A model generated the notes under the pieces. It ran no database searches. It saw only the letters and a program-made list of their open reading frames with translations, and was not told the origin of the DNA. Shown one piece after another: positions 28,844 to 38,306 of a stretch of DNA of 60,075 nt (positions are counted from its first letter, which is position 1; each line of letters opens with the position of its first letter). Position numbers and translations under genes: made by a program. Origin of the DNA: Kiritimatiellia bacterium. Lineage in GTDB: Bacteria; Verrucomicrobiota; Kiritimatiellia; SS1-B-03-39; UBA6053. The DNA lies in contig JAGYLC010000003.1 in assembly GCA_018401235.1 (NCBI GenBank), forward strand, positions 1-60,075, in the 5' to 3' direction.

Positions 28844-29344
28844 TCAGGACTCCAGAAAGGGCCGGATTTTCGGCCACTCGAATTCAAAATTCGGAGTGAA
28901 GATTCCGGACCCGAGCGCGGCCTCGATTTCGGACAGTGCCCAGAATCCTCCGTCGTCCAATTCTTCGGGTTGCAGGCGGAAGGGTCCCTCGTGTTGCAGA
29001 CGGTACGAACGGATCAGTTCGGACTCGACAGGGCTTTGCCACCGATAGGAGTAGAGAAATTCCGGTTGTGCACCAACGATACCCAATTCCTCTCCCAGTT
29101 CCCGCCGTGCCGCTTCATCGGCCTTCTCGCCCGCATCCACATGCCCGCCCACCGAAGTGTCCCATTTTCCCGGCTGCACGTCTTTTTTCTGCGACCGTTT
29201 CTGCAAAAACAACTCTCCGGCCCGGTTGACCACAAATATATGGACAGCCTGATGAAGAAGCTTCGGATTTCCGTGACACTCCGAGCGCAGGGCCCTTCCG
29301 ATGCGGTTTCCTTCCGGGTCCACCAAATCAAAATACTCCGCCAT
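28844..29344 (-). CDS. NUDIX hydrolase
   Basis: SVGGHVDAGEKADEAARRELGEELGI NUDIX box; start within ORF at MAEYFDLVDPEGN. Confidence 0.85.
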   Translation of the reverse strand: MAEYFDLVDPEGNRIGRALRSECHGNPKLLHQAVHIFVVNRAGELFLQKRSQKKDVQPGKWDTSVGGHVDAGEKADEAARRELGEELGIVGAQPEFLYSYRWQSPVESELIRSYRLQHEGPFRLQPEELDDGGFWALSEIEAALGSGIFTPNFEFEWPKIRPFLES

Positions 29345-29862
29345 CAGGACTCCAGTTCCATCAGTGGAGGCGGAATCACGATATCGTGATTGCAGCGTAG
29401 GCAGCGGGTACTCATGTTTGCCCATTCCATCGGTACCTTCAGCTTTTGACCACAGCGGTAACAAAAGAATTTGAACGTTGGGACTTCCACTTCTTCCGGC
29501 GGGATTTCTTTCGGACCGGGCTCCACCTCTTCCGGCTCTAGGGGAACCTGCTTCACCGGGTCCTTGATGGTGGAACTGTTCAATTCCACCGCCATCGAAT
29601 CCGAGGCGTCCAGTATTTCGTCGTCGGGATCTTCGATGTGAAAGGTTTGGGAAGATTTCGGGATCCCGGAACTTTCAGTGGAATCATCCTTCTCCGGTTG
29701 AGACCCGGGTTTGGAAATTATCCCTTTCTTTTTGGCTACAGCTTCTTCCGCTTCCCCGCTATTCTGGCCGGATTTTTGCACATTTTTTCCAACTAGGGTC
29801 ACGGGCGTTTTTTTACTTTTTACTCGAATAACTTTTTTACTGGCCATTTTTACTCCTTTCAC
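29344..29862 (-). CDS. zinc-ribbon-containing hypothetical protein
   Basis: Basic, low-complexity N-terminus; C-terminal FFCYRCGQKLKVPMEWANMSTRCLRCNHDIVIP. Confidence 0.65.
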   Translation of the reverse strand: MKGVKMASKKVIRVKSKKTPVTLVGKNVQKSGQNSGEAEEAVAKKKGIISKPGSQPEKDDSTESSGIPKSSQTFHIEDPDDEILDASDSMAVELNSSTIKDPVKQVPLEPEEVEPGPKEIPPEEVEVPTFKFFCYRCGQKLKVPMEWANMSTRCLRCNHDIVIPPPLMELES

Positions 29863-29866
29863 TGGT

Positions 29867-31012
29867 TCAGGTTGATAGATTCTCTTTGTTCCGCAGTCGG
29901 TTTCCTAAACGGAAGCCGGCTTTCTCCGCCAAAACCGCAGCTTGTGCCAATGCCTGCTCGAGGGGCAGGTGTTGATGATTTGCGGATTCGGCTTCGGTAA
30001 TTCCGGCGGCATCCCGTTCGTCAGGGGTGAGGGTGCAGGAACCGGCAATGATCCCCACCCGGGTGTTGGCGGACCGTGCGACCTTCAACACCCCGCTGAG
30101 TACCTTTCCCTCGAGGCTTTGGCGGTCGACTTTTCCTTCACCGGTGATGACGAAATCCGCCGCAGCCATTTTTCCCGGTAATCCGGTAAGTCGCATCATT
30201 TCCTCCACGCCACTGACCAACTCCGCCCCGAAGCAGGCCACCGCCACTGCGGGAATTCCGCCCGCAGCCCCGGCTCCAGGCAGATCCGCGACCTCCAAGC
30301 CTAGATCGCGTTTCACCACCTCTGCGAATCGGGTCAGCCCCCGTTCCAAGCGTTTTACATCCTCCGGATTCGCCCCCTTTTGTGGAGCGAACACCGCTGC
30401 GGCCCCGTTCGGACCGAGCAAGGGATTGGTCACGTCACACATCACCCGTAACTGAAAGTCCGGTGCGTCCGCCGGCGGAACGAGTCGGTGCAACCGCAGC
30501 AGTTCGCCACCGCCGAATCCCAATTCCCGGCCCTGCTCATCTTCAAAAGCCCAGCCCATCGCCCGGGCCATGCCCATGCCCGCATCCACAGTTGCGGAGC
30601 CGCCCGCCGCCAGGGTAATGGAGCGACAGCCCCGGTTAAGAGCGTCCAGCATCCATTCGCCCACTCCATAGGTAGTGGTGATCAGCGGATTGCGTTCCGA
30701 CTCCGCCAACAGAGGAAGTCCGGCACACAGCGCCATTTCAATCAGGGCTTCGTCAGATTCGGGCCAAAACAAATAGGCATCCTCAATCCGCTGGTGCGCC
30801 AGCGGACCCTGTACCTGCATCATAATTCGTTGTCCCGGCCGAGCCTCCGCAACCAGGGCCGACGTCCCCTCTCCTCCATCCGCCAATGGCGACAACAGGA
30901 TCTCCGCGTCGGGAAGAGCCCGTTGTAAACCTCCGGCAGCCGCGAGACAGGCATCCATGGCCCCCAATGAGCCTTTCCAGGAATCCATGCACATCACAAT
31001 CTTCATGTTCAA
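29867..31012 (-). CDS. glycerate kinase
   Basis: MDSWKGSLGAMDACLAAAGGL, LSPLADGGEGT, GGSATVDAGMGMARAMGW, PGAGAAGGIP, VITGEGKVDRQSLEGKV. Confidence 0.93.
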   Translation of the reverse strand: MNMKIVMCMDSWKGSLGAMDACLAAAGGLQRALPDAEILLSPLADGGEGTSALVAEARPGQRIMMQVQGPLAHQRIEDAYLFWPESDEALIEMALCAGLPLLAESERNPLITTTYGVGEWMLDALNRGCRSITLAAGGSATVDAGMGMARAMGWAFEDEQGRELGFGGGELLRLHRLVPPADAPDFQLRVMCDVTNPLLGPNGAAAVFAPQKGANPEDVKRLERGLTRFAEVVKRDLGLEVADLPGAGAAGGIPAVAVACFGAELVSGVEEMMRLTGLPGKMAAADFVITGEGKVDRQSLEGKVLSGVLKVARSANTRVGIIAGSCTLTPDERDAAGITEAESANHQHLPLEQALAQAAVLAEKAGFRLGNRLRNKENLST

Positions 31013-31515
31013 AAAATCTCCAGATCCAGACCCAGCATTCGGTCGCCATCAAAAAGAAACGAGCCCTCCACCCGCTTTCCATCCAGGAAATGGGGCAGCC
31101 ACAGTACATCGTCGGCCCACATTTTCCGGTAGGGAATCCGATCCAAAGGGGTCCACAGCGGCACCGCCTCCTCCGTTTCAACCGCAACCCCTTCGCAGCC
31201 CGAGGCCATGAACACATGTGCTTGCAACGCATATCCGTTGGTAAATTGAAAACGTAGCACTCCCCGCTCCTCGGGGTTCAGAGGCGTGACGCCCAGTTCT
31301 TCCTGAGTTTCGCGAATGGCGCATTCCCGTGCGGTCTCTCCCGGATCAAACTTTCCTCCAGGTGCATTGATTTTTCCTTTGCCTAGTCCCCTTTTCTTCT
31401 CTATTAGCAAAACCTCTTCTTTCCGCAGTATAAAACAGAGGGTGGCCTGATCGGTCGGGATCCAGTTTTTCCACTGGACCGCGTCGAATCGGGGATGTGC
31501 ATGAGTAATTTTCAT
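31009..31515 (-). CDS. NUDIX hydrolase (MutT/8-oxo-dGTPase-like)
   Basis: NAPGGKFDPGETARECAIRETQEELGV. Confidence 0.88.
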   Translation of the reverse strand: MKITHAHPRFDAVQWKNWIPTDQATLCFILRKEEVLLIEKKRGLGKGKINAPGGKFDPGETARECAIRETQEELGVTPLNPEERGVLRFQFTNGYALQAHVFMASGCEGVAVETEEAVPLWTPLDRIPYRKMWADDVLWLPHFLDGKRVEGSFLFDGDRMLGLDLEIF

Positions 31516-31575
31516 GTGCTAAAACCTGCTGTTCTATTCCACGCTTACAAGCTTAAATCCAAAAATAGTGAAACC

Positions 31576-32997
31576 ATGACCACATCCTCCACTCGACGAA
31601 CCCGCATCATTGCCACCCTCGGTCCCGCCACCGAATCGCCGGAAATGATCCGGCAACTCATTGAAGCCGGCGTGAATATTTTCCGGCTCAACATGTCACA
31701 CGCCACCCACGACCAAGTTCGGGAAGCGGTCAAAAACATTCGGGAAATCAGTGCCAGGCAGATAACCCGGGTAGGGATCATGATGGATTCGCGGGGACCG
31801 GAAATCCGCACCGGGGAAGTGTCGAACGACCTGAACCTGACCGCCGGACAGACCATAGGACTCACCGTGCGCGGCGAAAAATCGGTGGAGGAATGCAGCG
31901 TGGATGTAAACTACGACCAGTTGGTGGAGGATTTGAAGGAAGGGGACGTGGTCCTGATCGATAACGGCACCATCGAGCTGAAAGTGGAGAAGAAAAAACA
32001 CAATCAACTGGTATGCAAAGTGCTGACGCCGGGGACCCTGAAAAGTCGGCGTCACGTCAATCTCCCCGGAGTGCGGGTGAACATGCCCTCCCTCACCCAG
32101 CAGGACAAAGAGGATATCAAGCTCGGTATCGAACTCGGCATCGACTGGTTTGCGATGTCCTTCGTTCGGGAGCCCGAGGACGTGAAGCAACTCAAAGCCA
32201 TTCTGGATTACCACAATGCCCCTCAGAAAGTGGTGGCCAAGCTGGAGGATCAGGAGGGCATCCGCAATTTAGACGGGATCATTGAAGCTGCCGATGCTAT
32301 CATGGTCGCCCGCGGCGATTTGGGAATCGAATGCGCCTATGAGGAATTGCCCATCATCCAGCGCCGAATGATCAAGCAATGCGCTCTGCAGGGCAAACCC
32401 GTGATTGTGGCCACCCACATGCTCGAATCCATGATCGAAAATCCTTCTCCCACCCGGGCTGAAGTGACCGATACGGCCAATGCGGTGTATGAGCAGGCGG
32501 ATGCCATCATGCTCAGCGGCGAAACCAGCATCGGAAAATATCCGGTCAAATGTGTGGAGATGATGAATCGAATTGCATCCCGAATTGAGCGCAGTGGCGG
32601 TGCAGGCTATTACGAGAAGGTGAAAATGCAGAGCAAATTCGCCAAACTGGTCAAATCGGCCGCCGTACTGGCGGAAGAATGCAATGCGGATGCCCTGTTT
32701 GTGTTCACCACCAGCGGCAGAATCGCCCGCAACGCCGCCCGGCTCCGCCTGGTGTCCACTCCGATCTATGCGTTTTCCAATGACGAGCATCTCCTCAATC
32801 AACTTCCTATGTACTGGGGAATTTACCCGTCCTTCCTGGAAACCACTGACGACCCGGAGGACAATGTCAGCCGGGCCATCGCCAAACTTGTAGGCCGGGG
32901 ACTGTTGAAAAAAGGCAATACCGTGGTCGCAGTTACCGAAGTAAAAATTCATGACCGCCTTGTCGACACCATCATGATGGAGCAGGTGGAGGGCTGA
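31576..32997 (+). CDS. pyk: pyruvate kinase
   Basis: RIIATLGPATES, FRLNMSHATH, MMDSRGPEIRTGEV, AIMVARGDLGIECAYEELPIIQRRMI, MLSGETSIGKYPV. Confidence 0.97.
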   Translation: MTTSSTRRTRIIATLGPATESPEMIRQLIEAGVNIFRLNMSHATHDQVREAVKNIREISARQITRVGIMMDSRGPEIRTGEVSNDLNLTAGQTIGLTVRGEKSVEECSVDVNYDQLVEDLKEGDVVLIDNGTIELKVEKKKHNQLVCKVLTPGTLKSRRHVNLPGVRVNMPSLTQQDKEDIKLGIELGIDWFAMSFVREPEDVKQLKAILDYHNAPQKVVAKLEDQEGIRNLDGIIEAADAIMVARGDLGIECAYEELPIIQRRMIKQCALQGKPVIVATHMLESMIENPSPTRAEVTDTANAVYEQADAIMLSGETSIGKYPVKCVEMMNRIASRIERSGGAGYYEKVKMQSKFAKLVKSAAVLAEECNADALFVFTTSGRIARNAARLRLVSTPIYAFSNDEHLLNQLPMYWGIYPSFLETTDDPEDNVSRAIAKLVGRGLLKKGNTVVAVTEVKIHDRLVDTIMMEQVEG

Positions 32998-33103
32998 TTA
33001 CTTATAATTTTCGTTGGATTCATCTTCTGGCCTATTCTCGGTTTCGGGGATGCACACTACCAGGCCGCAGGGCCGGTATCCTGATCTTTACCCATCCCCG
33101 GCT

Positions 33104-33787
33104 TCATTCGGCCAGATGTGTCCAGCGGCCGGGTCCTGAAGACGTCGGAGCATTTGGGATTGCTCCTTTTCCATGCTTCAACAGATGCAGAATCAGCGGA
33201 AGCGACAACAAACAGGCAGCCCCGATGCGCAGGGCCAAGCCGCTTTGCGCACTTAGTCGGGGAAGCGGCCACAGCGGCGGGGACGGAAAAAGCAGGTGTA
33301 ACAGCAGTAGCCCCACCGGAATCAGCAACAATGGCAGCAGCGGTTTCAGATTTCCGCCCCCGGTCCCCGGAGCCAAAAGCCCCCACCACAAAGCTCCCTG
33401 TATTACCCACACGATATACAGGTATCCCAGCGGATAATCGCCCCGCCAATCCGGCATCAAGGAGGACCACAACGCGTGGGTGAAAATCCAGAATGCGGCC
33501 TGACGATGAAACCCGTTCTGTTTGGACATCAATCCGCCCACTACACATGCACCCAGGACTCTCAAGCCGATCTGAGACCACGAAAAACCGCAAAACACAT
33601 CCCCGATCAACATCCCCGGTAACAGTGCCAACATCCAGGTTCGCCCGCCACGCAACGTGATCAAAGGCAACATCAGCCACAGCGGATCCAAGGCCACCGC
33701 GCCCGGAACCGGGCGGAGAGGGGCCAGCAGGATCCGCAGAACCAGATACCCGGCGGCGATAAATAAAGGTGAGTTAAGGAGTTTCAT
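33104..33787 (-). CDS. hypothetical integral membrane protein
   Basis: Multiple hydrophobic segments; overlaps the queA 3' end by a few nt (MKLLNSPLFIAAGYLVLRILLAP). Confidence 0.55.
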   Translation of the reverse strand: MKLLNSPLFIAAGYLVLRILLAPLRPVPGAVALDPLWLMLPLITLRGGRTWMLALLPGMLIGDVFCGFSWSQIGLRVLGACVVGGLMSKQNGFHRQAAFWIFTHALWSSLMPDWRGDYPLGYLYIVWVIQGALWWGLLAPGTGGGNLKPLLPLLLIPVGLLLLHLLFPSPPLWPLPRLSAQSGLALRIGAACLLSLPLILHLLKHGKGAIPNAPTSSGPGRWTHLAE

Positions 33788-34820
33788 GATGCAGGAACAT
33801 ACAATCTCCATAGGAAAAAAAGCGGTAGCGACGCTCAATGGCTTCCTGATAGGCCGCCAGCAGTGCCTCGCGGCCTGCGAAGGCACTCATCATCATCAAT
33901 AAGGTGGATTTGGGCAAATGAAAATTGGTCAAAATCGCATCCACCGCTTTAAACGAGTAGGGTGGGTAGATGTAGAGTCCGCTGCGCCCCCGGGCGGCCA
34001 CGAAGAGACCGTCCGCCCGCACCACAGTTTCCAGGGTGCGCACACTGGTGCTGCCCACCGCCACAATCCGTCCCCCCGCCCGTCGGGTCCGATTCAGAAT
34101 GTCTGCACTCTCTTTGCTCAGCTCGTACCGCTCCTCGTCCATATGGTGGGCGGTGACCTCCTCGACCTTGACCGGACGAAAGGTTCCCGGGCCCACATGC
34201 AGGGTCACTTCCACCACCTCCACCCCGGCGGCGCGGATACGGTCCAGTAATTCCGGGGTAAAATGCAGGCCGGCGGTGGGTGCCGCCACCGCCCCGGGCC
34301 GGGAGGCATACACGGTTTGATAGCGCTCCGGATCTTCTTCACACAAGGACTCCCTCTGAATATACGGCGGCAACGGCGGCTCCCCGATTTGTTCCAATGC
34401 ATCCAGCACCGGTTCCGATCCCAGCGCCCGCACTCGATTCAAACCATCGCTTCGATTTTCCAACACTTCAAGTTGCAGTACATTGGACAGGGTAATGATC
34501 GATCCCTCTTTCGGACGATGACTGCTTTTCATCATCACCAGCCATTCCTCCTCCGTGTTGTCAACCGGCTCGATAAACAGACATTCCACCCGCCCCCCCG
34601 TAGATTTCACGCCATGGGTGCGGGCCGGAATCACCCGGGTATTGTTCAACACCAGCGCATCCCCGGGGCGAAGATAGCCCGGAAAATCCACAATAGATTG
34701 ATGGTGCAGCTGTCCGTCCTCCACCCGAAGTGACAGCATCCGGGCCTCATCCCGCCGCATCGCCGGATGCTGCGCAATCAATTCGGTGGGGAGTTTATAA
34801 TCAAAATCAGCAGTTTTCAT
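33774..34820 (-). CDS. queA: S-adenosylmethionine:tRNA ribosyltransferase-isomerase
   Basis: FDYKLPTELIAQHPAMRRDEARML, PTAGLHFTPELLDRI, VTLHVGPGTFRPVKVEEV, LTNFHLPKSTLLMMMSAFAG. Confidence 0.97.
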   Translation of the reverse strand: MKTADFDYKLPTELIAQHPAMRRDEARMLSLRVEDGQLHHQSIVDFPGYLRPGDALVLNNTRVIPARTHGVKSTGGRVECLFIEPVDNTEEEWLVMMKSSHRPKEGSIITLSNVLQLEVLENRSDGLNRVRALGSEPVLDALEQIGEPPLPPYIQRESLCEEDPERYQTVYASRPGAVAAPTAGLHFTPELLDRIRAAGVEVVEVTLHVGPGTFRPVKVEEVTAHHMDEERYELSKESADILNRTRRAGGRIVAVGSTSVRTLETVVRADGLFVAARGRSGLYIYPPYSFKAVDAILTNFHLPKSTLLMMMSAFAGREALLAAYQEAIERRYRFFSYGDCMFLHHETP

Positions 34821-35142
34821 TTTTGTTGATAATGTCCATATACAAAGAACGGGAGTAAATCAAATCTTACGCCCACATCCCTACGACTCCGGCTGGTCAA
34901 TCTCCTAGCAAAATACAGGACAAAGGAAAGCATTTTAGCCTGGCCGGGAAGCAGGCAAAATTTGGACACTTCACAAAAAACACGGCTGATCGCTACTGGT
35001 ACCAGAATCTATCAATGGGTTATTGCAGAGGGTGCCAAAAATGGGACTACCTCTTTCAGAGGGAGTTCCTCTTTCCCACCGTCTTGTCCCGGCGCGGCTT
35101 GGCGTGCGAAAACGGAAGTTCAAAAAGAAGAGTAAAGAGTAC

Positions 35143-35240
35143 ACCAAACCACGAGCTTGCTCGGGGTTTGGAAGTTGATCATAAACAGACATCGGAATCT
35201 ACGGACCCTTTCTGTCAAAATCCCCTTCACACTGGGTTCT
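35143..35240. repeat. Partial copy of the MITE-like family (right end)
   Basis: GGTTTGGAAGTTGATCATAAACAGACATCGGAATCTACGGACCCTTTCTGTCAAAAT... matches 15690-16018 right arm. Confidence 0.7.
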
Positions 35241-35303
35241 GTGAGTCGTTCCTCAGCCTAGGCTTACCGCGGTGCCCGAGGCTTGGGGAACGAAAACCCC
35301 CGT

Positions 35304-35345
35304 TTGGACTTTAATGTAAACTTTGGTATAATTTTAGGTTTACAT
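35304..35345 (+). promoter_or_regulatory. sigma70 promoter (TTGGAC-N17-TATAAT) overlapped by BirA-type operator
   Basis: ATGTAAACT-N14-GGTTTACAT at 35314-35345 flanking TATAAT (35327-35332); -35 TTGGAC at 35304-35309. Confidence 0.7.
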
Positions 35346-35367
35346 ATAGAGGCGCCCCCGTTATTGC

Positions 35368-37182
35368 ATGGGTCTTATGAACAAATACCCCTTAACTCTC
35401 GTTGTTTCCCTCGCCCTTTGGTTAAATCTGCCTGCGCAGGAGCAGGTGACGGAGGGGGCGCCGATGCGGGTGTCGGAGCGTCCGCTGGCCAGTGTGCAAC
35501 AGGTGGGACAGGATGTGAGCATCGCCACCAGTTTGCAGTCGCTGCCGGGGGTGGTGATTTTGTCGCAGGGTCAAGCGGTGGGGCAAAGTGACATCAGTAT
35601 CCGGGGATCGAGCTTTTCGGGAGCGGGGCTAAGTATCGCGGGGCTTTCGCTGCGCAATGCCCAAACCGAGCATTTTCACACGGAACTCCCCTTTCCCGCC
35701 TGGTGGCTGGCCCAACCGGAGGTGCTGACGGGTGTGTCCCAGGCCGCGCAAACCGAGGGTCATCTGATGGGCACGGTTTCTCTTTCGCCACTGCTCATCC
35801 AAAATCTGAATCGGGTCTCGGGCGGAGTGGATAATAAGAGCGGATATTGGGTAAACGGCGGTTCGCAACAGGTGCGAACGGGCGAAAACGGGGTGCGGAC
35901 GGGGGTGGGAGTCTTCGCGGGTCACAGCGAAATTCCGGGGGTGGATTTTCCGGATAACGATGTGAAGGTGTCCAGGGGCGGGGCGCAGGTTCAACATCTG
36001 TCGGACCGGGGCCAGGGCGATCTTTGGCTGGGTCACCAGGACAAAACCTTCGGAGCTCGCGGTTATTATGGGGTGAGCGACGCATTTAAGGCGGAAGAGC
36101 GCACGCAGGACACCATGCTGCTGGGGAGTTGGCAGGGAAGGGATCCGGGTCGTCCGTATTCCGCGTCCATCCTGCTGCGTCAGTTTGATGACGACTATAA
36201 GTTGTGGCTGCCGAGTGGCTTGTTTCGGAATCAGCATCGTACCCGCACCGCCGCCACCCAGGTGAGCCGCCTTTTCTTGCTTCAGGAAGGTTTTCGGGTT
36301 CAGACCCGACTGGCTGCGGATATCGAGGATATCGATAGTGACAACCTGGGAGATTTCTCCCGTTCCCGTGTTGCAGCCACGGTGATGCCGCAGGTCGATC
36401 TGACCGACTCTCTCACCCTGTCGGTGGGGGTTCGGGGAGAACTTTTGGAGGGGGATTCAAATCAGGTGCTTCCCCTGGCCCGGGTGGATCTGACTTTGCG
36501 GGAGGATTTGGTCTTTCACGCGGAGGCCAGTCAATCGGTGCGGCGCCCGAGCTATACAGAACTGAACTATGAATCTCCCGGGAGTTTGGGAAACAGTGGT
36601 CTCGCTATTCAGGAACAAAGCTCGTTTGAGGGCGGGCTCACCTGGGATGCTTCCACGCAGACCCGTCTGCAGGCGCTGGTGTTTCAACATCGCACCAAGG
36701 ATACGGTGGACTGGATTCGCCCGGACGAGGACGCTCCCCGCTGGTTGGCGGAGAACATCGGGGATGTGGACACGTTGGGAACTGAAGTAATCCTGACCCA
36801 TGCCTTCCACCCCCGTTTTCAGGTGACCACCAGTTACATGTGGATGGACAAGGATGCGGACAATCCTCCCTACGCCAGTCGCTACAGCCTGGATTACGCG
36901 AAACATTTTGTCCGCGCCCAGATCGACTGGACCCTGCAGGACTGGCTGCGGCTGGAGCTGTCCCAGTGGTATCGGGATCAGGCGGACAACCCGCTGCGGA
37001 CGGAGGGAGGCAGTGAGCAGTGGCTCAGCAATGTCGCCGTGCATATTCGGTGTCCGAAATATTCAGCGATTCAATTCAGTCTGATGGCGAGCAATGCGAC
37101 CGACGATGACTATCGGATCTTCCCGGGCCAAAACACCGTCACCCAACGCCGGGTATCGGCGGGGGTGACTGTGGATTGGTAG
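35368..37182 (+). CDS. TonB-dependent outer-membrane receptor (BtuB-like plug/barrel)
   Basis: Signal peptide, plug domain (SLQSLPGVVILSQG...SDISIRGSSFSGAGLSIAGL), beta-barrel, C-terminal VSAGVTVDW. Confidence 0.88.
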   Translation: MGLMNKYPLTLVVSLALWLNLPAQEQVTEGAPMRVSERPLASVQQVGQDVSIATSLQSLPGVVILSQGQAVGQSDISIRGSSFSGAGLSIAGLSLRNAQTEHFHTELPFPAWWLAQPEVLTGVSQAAQTEGHLMGTVSLSPLLIQNLNRVSGGVDNKSGYWVNGGSQQVRTGENGVRTGVGVFAGHSEIPGVDFPDNDVKVSRGGAQVQHLSDRGQGDLWLGHQDKTFGARGYYGVSDAFKAEERTQDTMLLGSWQGRDPGRPYSASILLRQFDDDYKLWLPSGLFRNQHRTRTAATQVSRLFLLQEGFRVQTRLAADIEDIDSDNLGDFSRSRVAATVMPQVDLTDSLTLSVGVRGELLEGDSNQVLPLARVDLTLREDLVFHAEASQSVRRPSYTELNYESPGSLGNSGLAIQEQSSFEGGLTWDASTQTRLQALVFQHRTKDTVDWIRPDEDAPRWLAENIGDVDTLGTEVILTHAFHPRFQVTTSYMWMDKDADNPPYASRYSLDYAKHFVRAQIDWTLQDWLRLELSQWYRDQADNPLRTEGGSEQWLSNVAVHIRCPKYSAIQFSLMASNATDDDYRIFPGQNTVTQRRVSAGVTVDW

Positions 37183-37726
37183 TTACGCACTCCAACAAAT
37201 ACACATCATAGGCCTGTCCGTGGATGCGGAAGGCTCCATTCTCGCGTCCGATAATATGAAATCCACAGCTTTCGTATAGACGGAGCGCGGCGCTGTTGTT
37301 GACTTCCACGTTCATCTGACAGCAGGAGGTGAGGAAGTACTCCTGCAGATACAGGCGTGCCTGCTCCAGCAGGCAGCGTCCCTGTCCCTGTCCGCGGTGG
37401 GTGGGCAGGACGTACATACTGAAAATGAGTCCGCAGGCGGTCGGATGCTGCCGTTGAATACGCAATCCGGCGATGCCGACGAGATTCTGCTCCTGCCAGG
37501 CTCCCAGGATGGCCGCAGTGCCTCTCAGCCTATAGTGAAGGATCTGGCGACGATAATATCCGCTGCCTTTCGCCAACTCGATTCCCGGAGGGGTACCGAA
37601 GTTCCACGGACATTCTTGAATGGCCTGATGCCGGACCCGCATCAGGGCGCTCGCATCCCCGGGCCGCAGTATCCGGTGAGTACAGGCGGTCTGAAGGGTT
37701 AAGGGTTCGTCGCTGATATCGGTCAT
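37139..37726 (-). CDS. GNAT family N-acetyltransferase
   Basis: FSMYVLPTHRGQGQGRCLLEQARLYLQE, NNSAALRLYESCGFHIIGRENGAFRI; 3' end overlaps the TonB receptor convergently. Confidence 0.85.
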   Translation of the reverse strand: MTDISDEPLTLQTACTHRILRPGDASALMRVRHQAIQECPWNFGTPPGIELAKGSGYYRRQILHYRLRGTAAILGAWQEQNLVGIAGLRIQRQHPTACGLIFSMYVLPTHRGQGQGRCLLEQARLYLQEYFLTSCCQMNVEVNNSAALRLYESCGFHIIGRENGAFRIHGQAYDVYLLECVTTNPQSPPPIPGVG

Positions 37727-38306
37727 CGTATCGAATCATAACAACCCGGACTTCATCCGCAATCGAATTGTATAGTGGAAAATGAACCGATCACGGATTT
37801 CATTCGCAACCGAAGAAGGTATATAGACGGTATTCCTCAATGGTTAGGACCACGGATAGCGATGCCAGACCACGGATGAAATGCATTGGAGACCGGAATT
37901 ATTCCAAGCGGCACGGAGGAGACTACAGGATGGGTTCAAAAGATATTTTCTTTCTTCTATCCGTGGTCCGGCAAGGCTATCCGTGGGACACTACTCCAAA
38001 AAACAAACCACTAACCCCATATCGCTTGATTTGTTGCATAAAACTCATCCATTTTTCTAAAGTATCTTTCTCTGGGAAAATCAACAGGCCAAATTTGAAG
38101 CTATTAGGGTACAAATTTGTAGGATTCTGAATGACTCGGGGCGATAGAGGAAAAATTTTACTTGTGTGATTCCGCATAGGCGATTACAAATTGGGGCCCT
38201 TTTGTTCCCAACCTGAAACGAAGGTTGAGACCAGGCACATAGCACCTGTCCTGAACGCATCACGGCCTCACGTGTACTGCAGATTAAAGTTAGAGAGAAA
38301 AAATTT

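Noticed and set aside
37977-38177. Short ORF (…FGLLIFPEKDTLEKWMSFMQQIKRYGV…) as a REP-associated transposase
   Set aside because: Looks protein-like but lacks the HUH or tyrosine motifs; too short to assign.
38100-38306. Glutamine (glnA-type) riboswitch upstream of gltB
   Set aside because: Could not match the conserved glnA RNA core; remains plain intergenic sequence.
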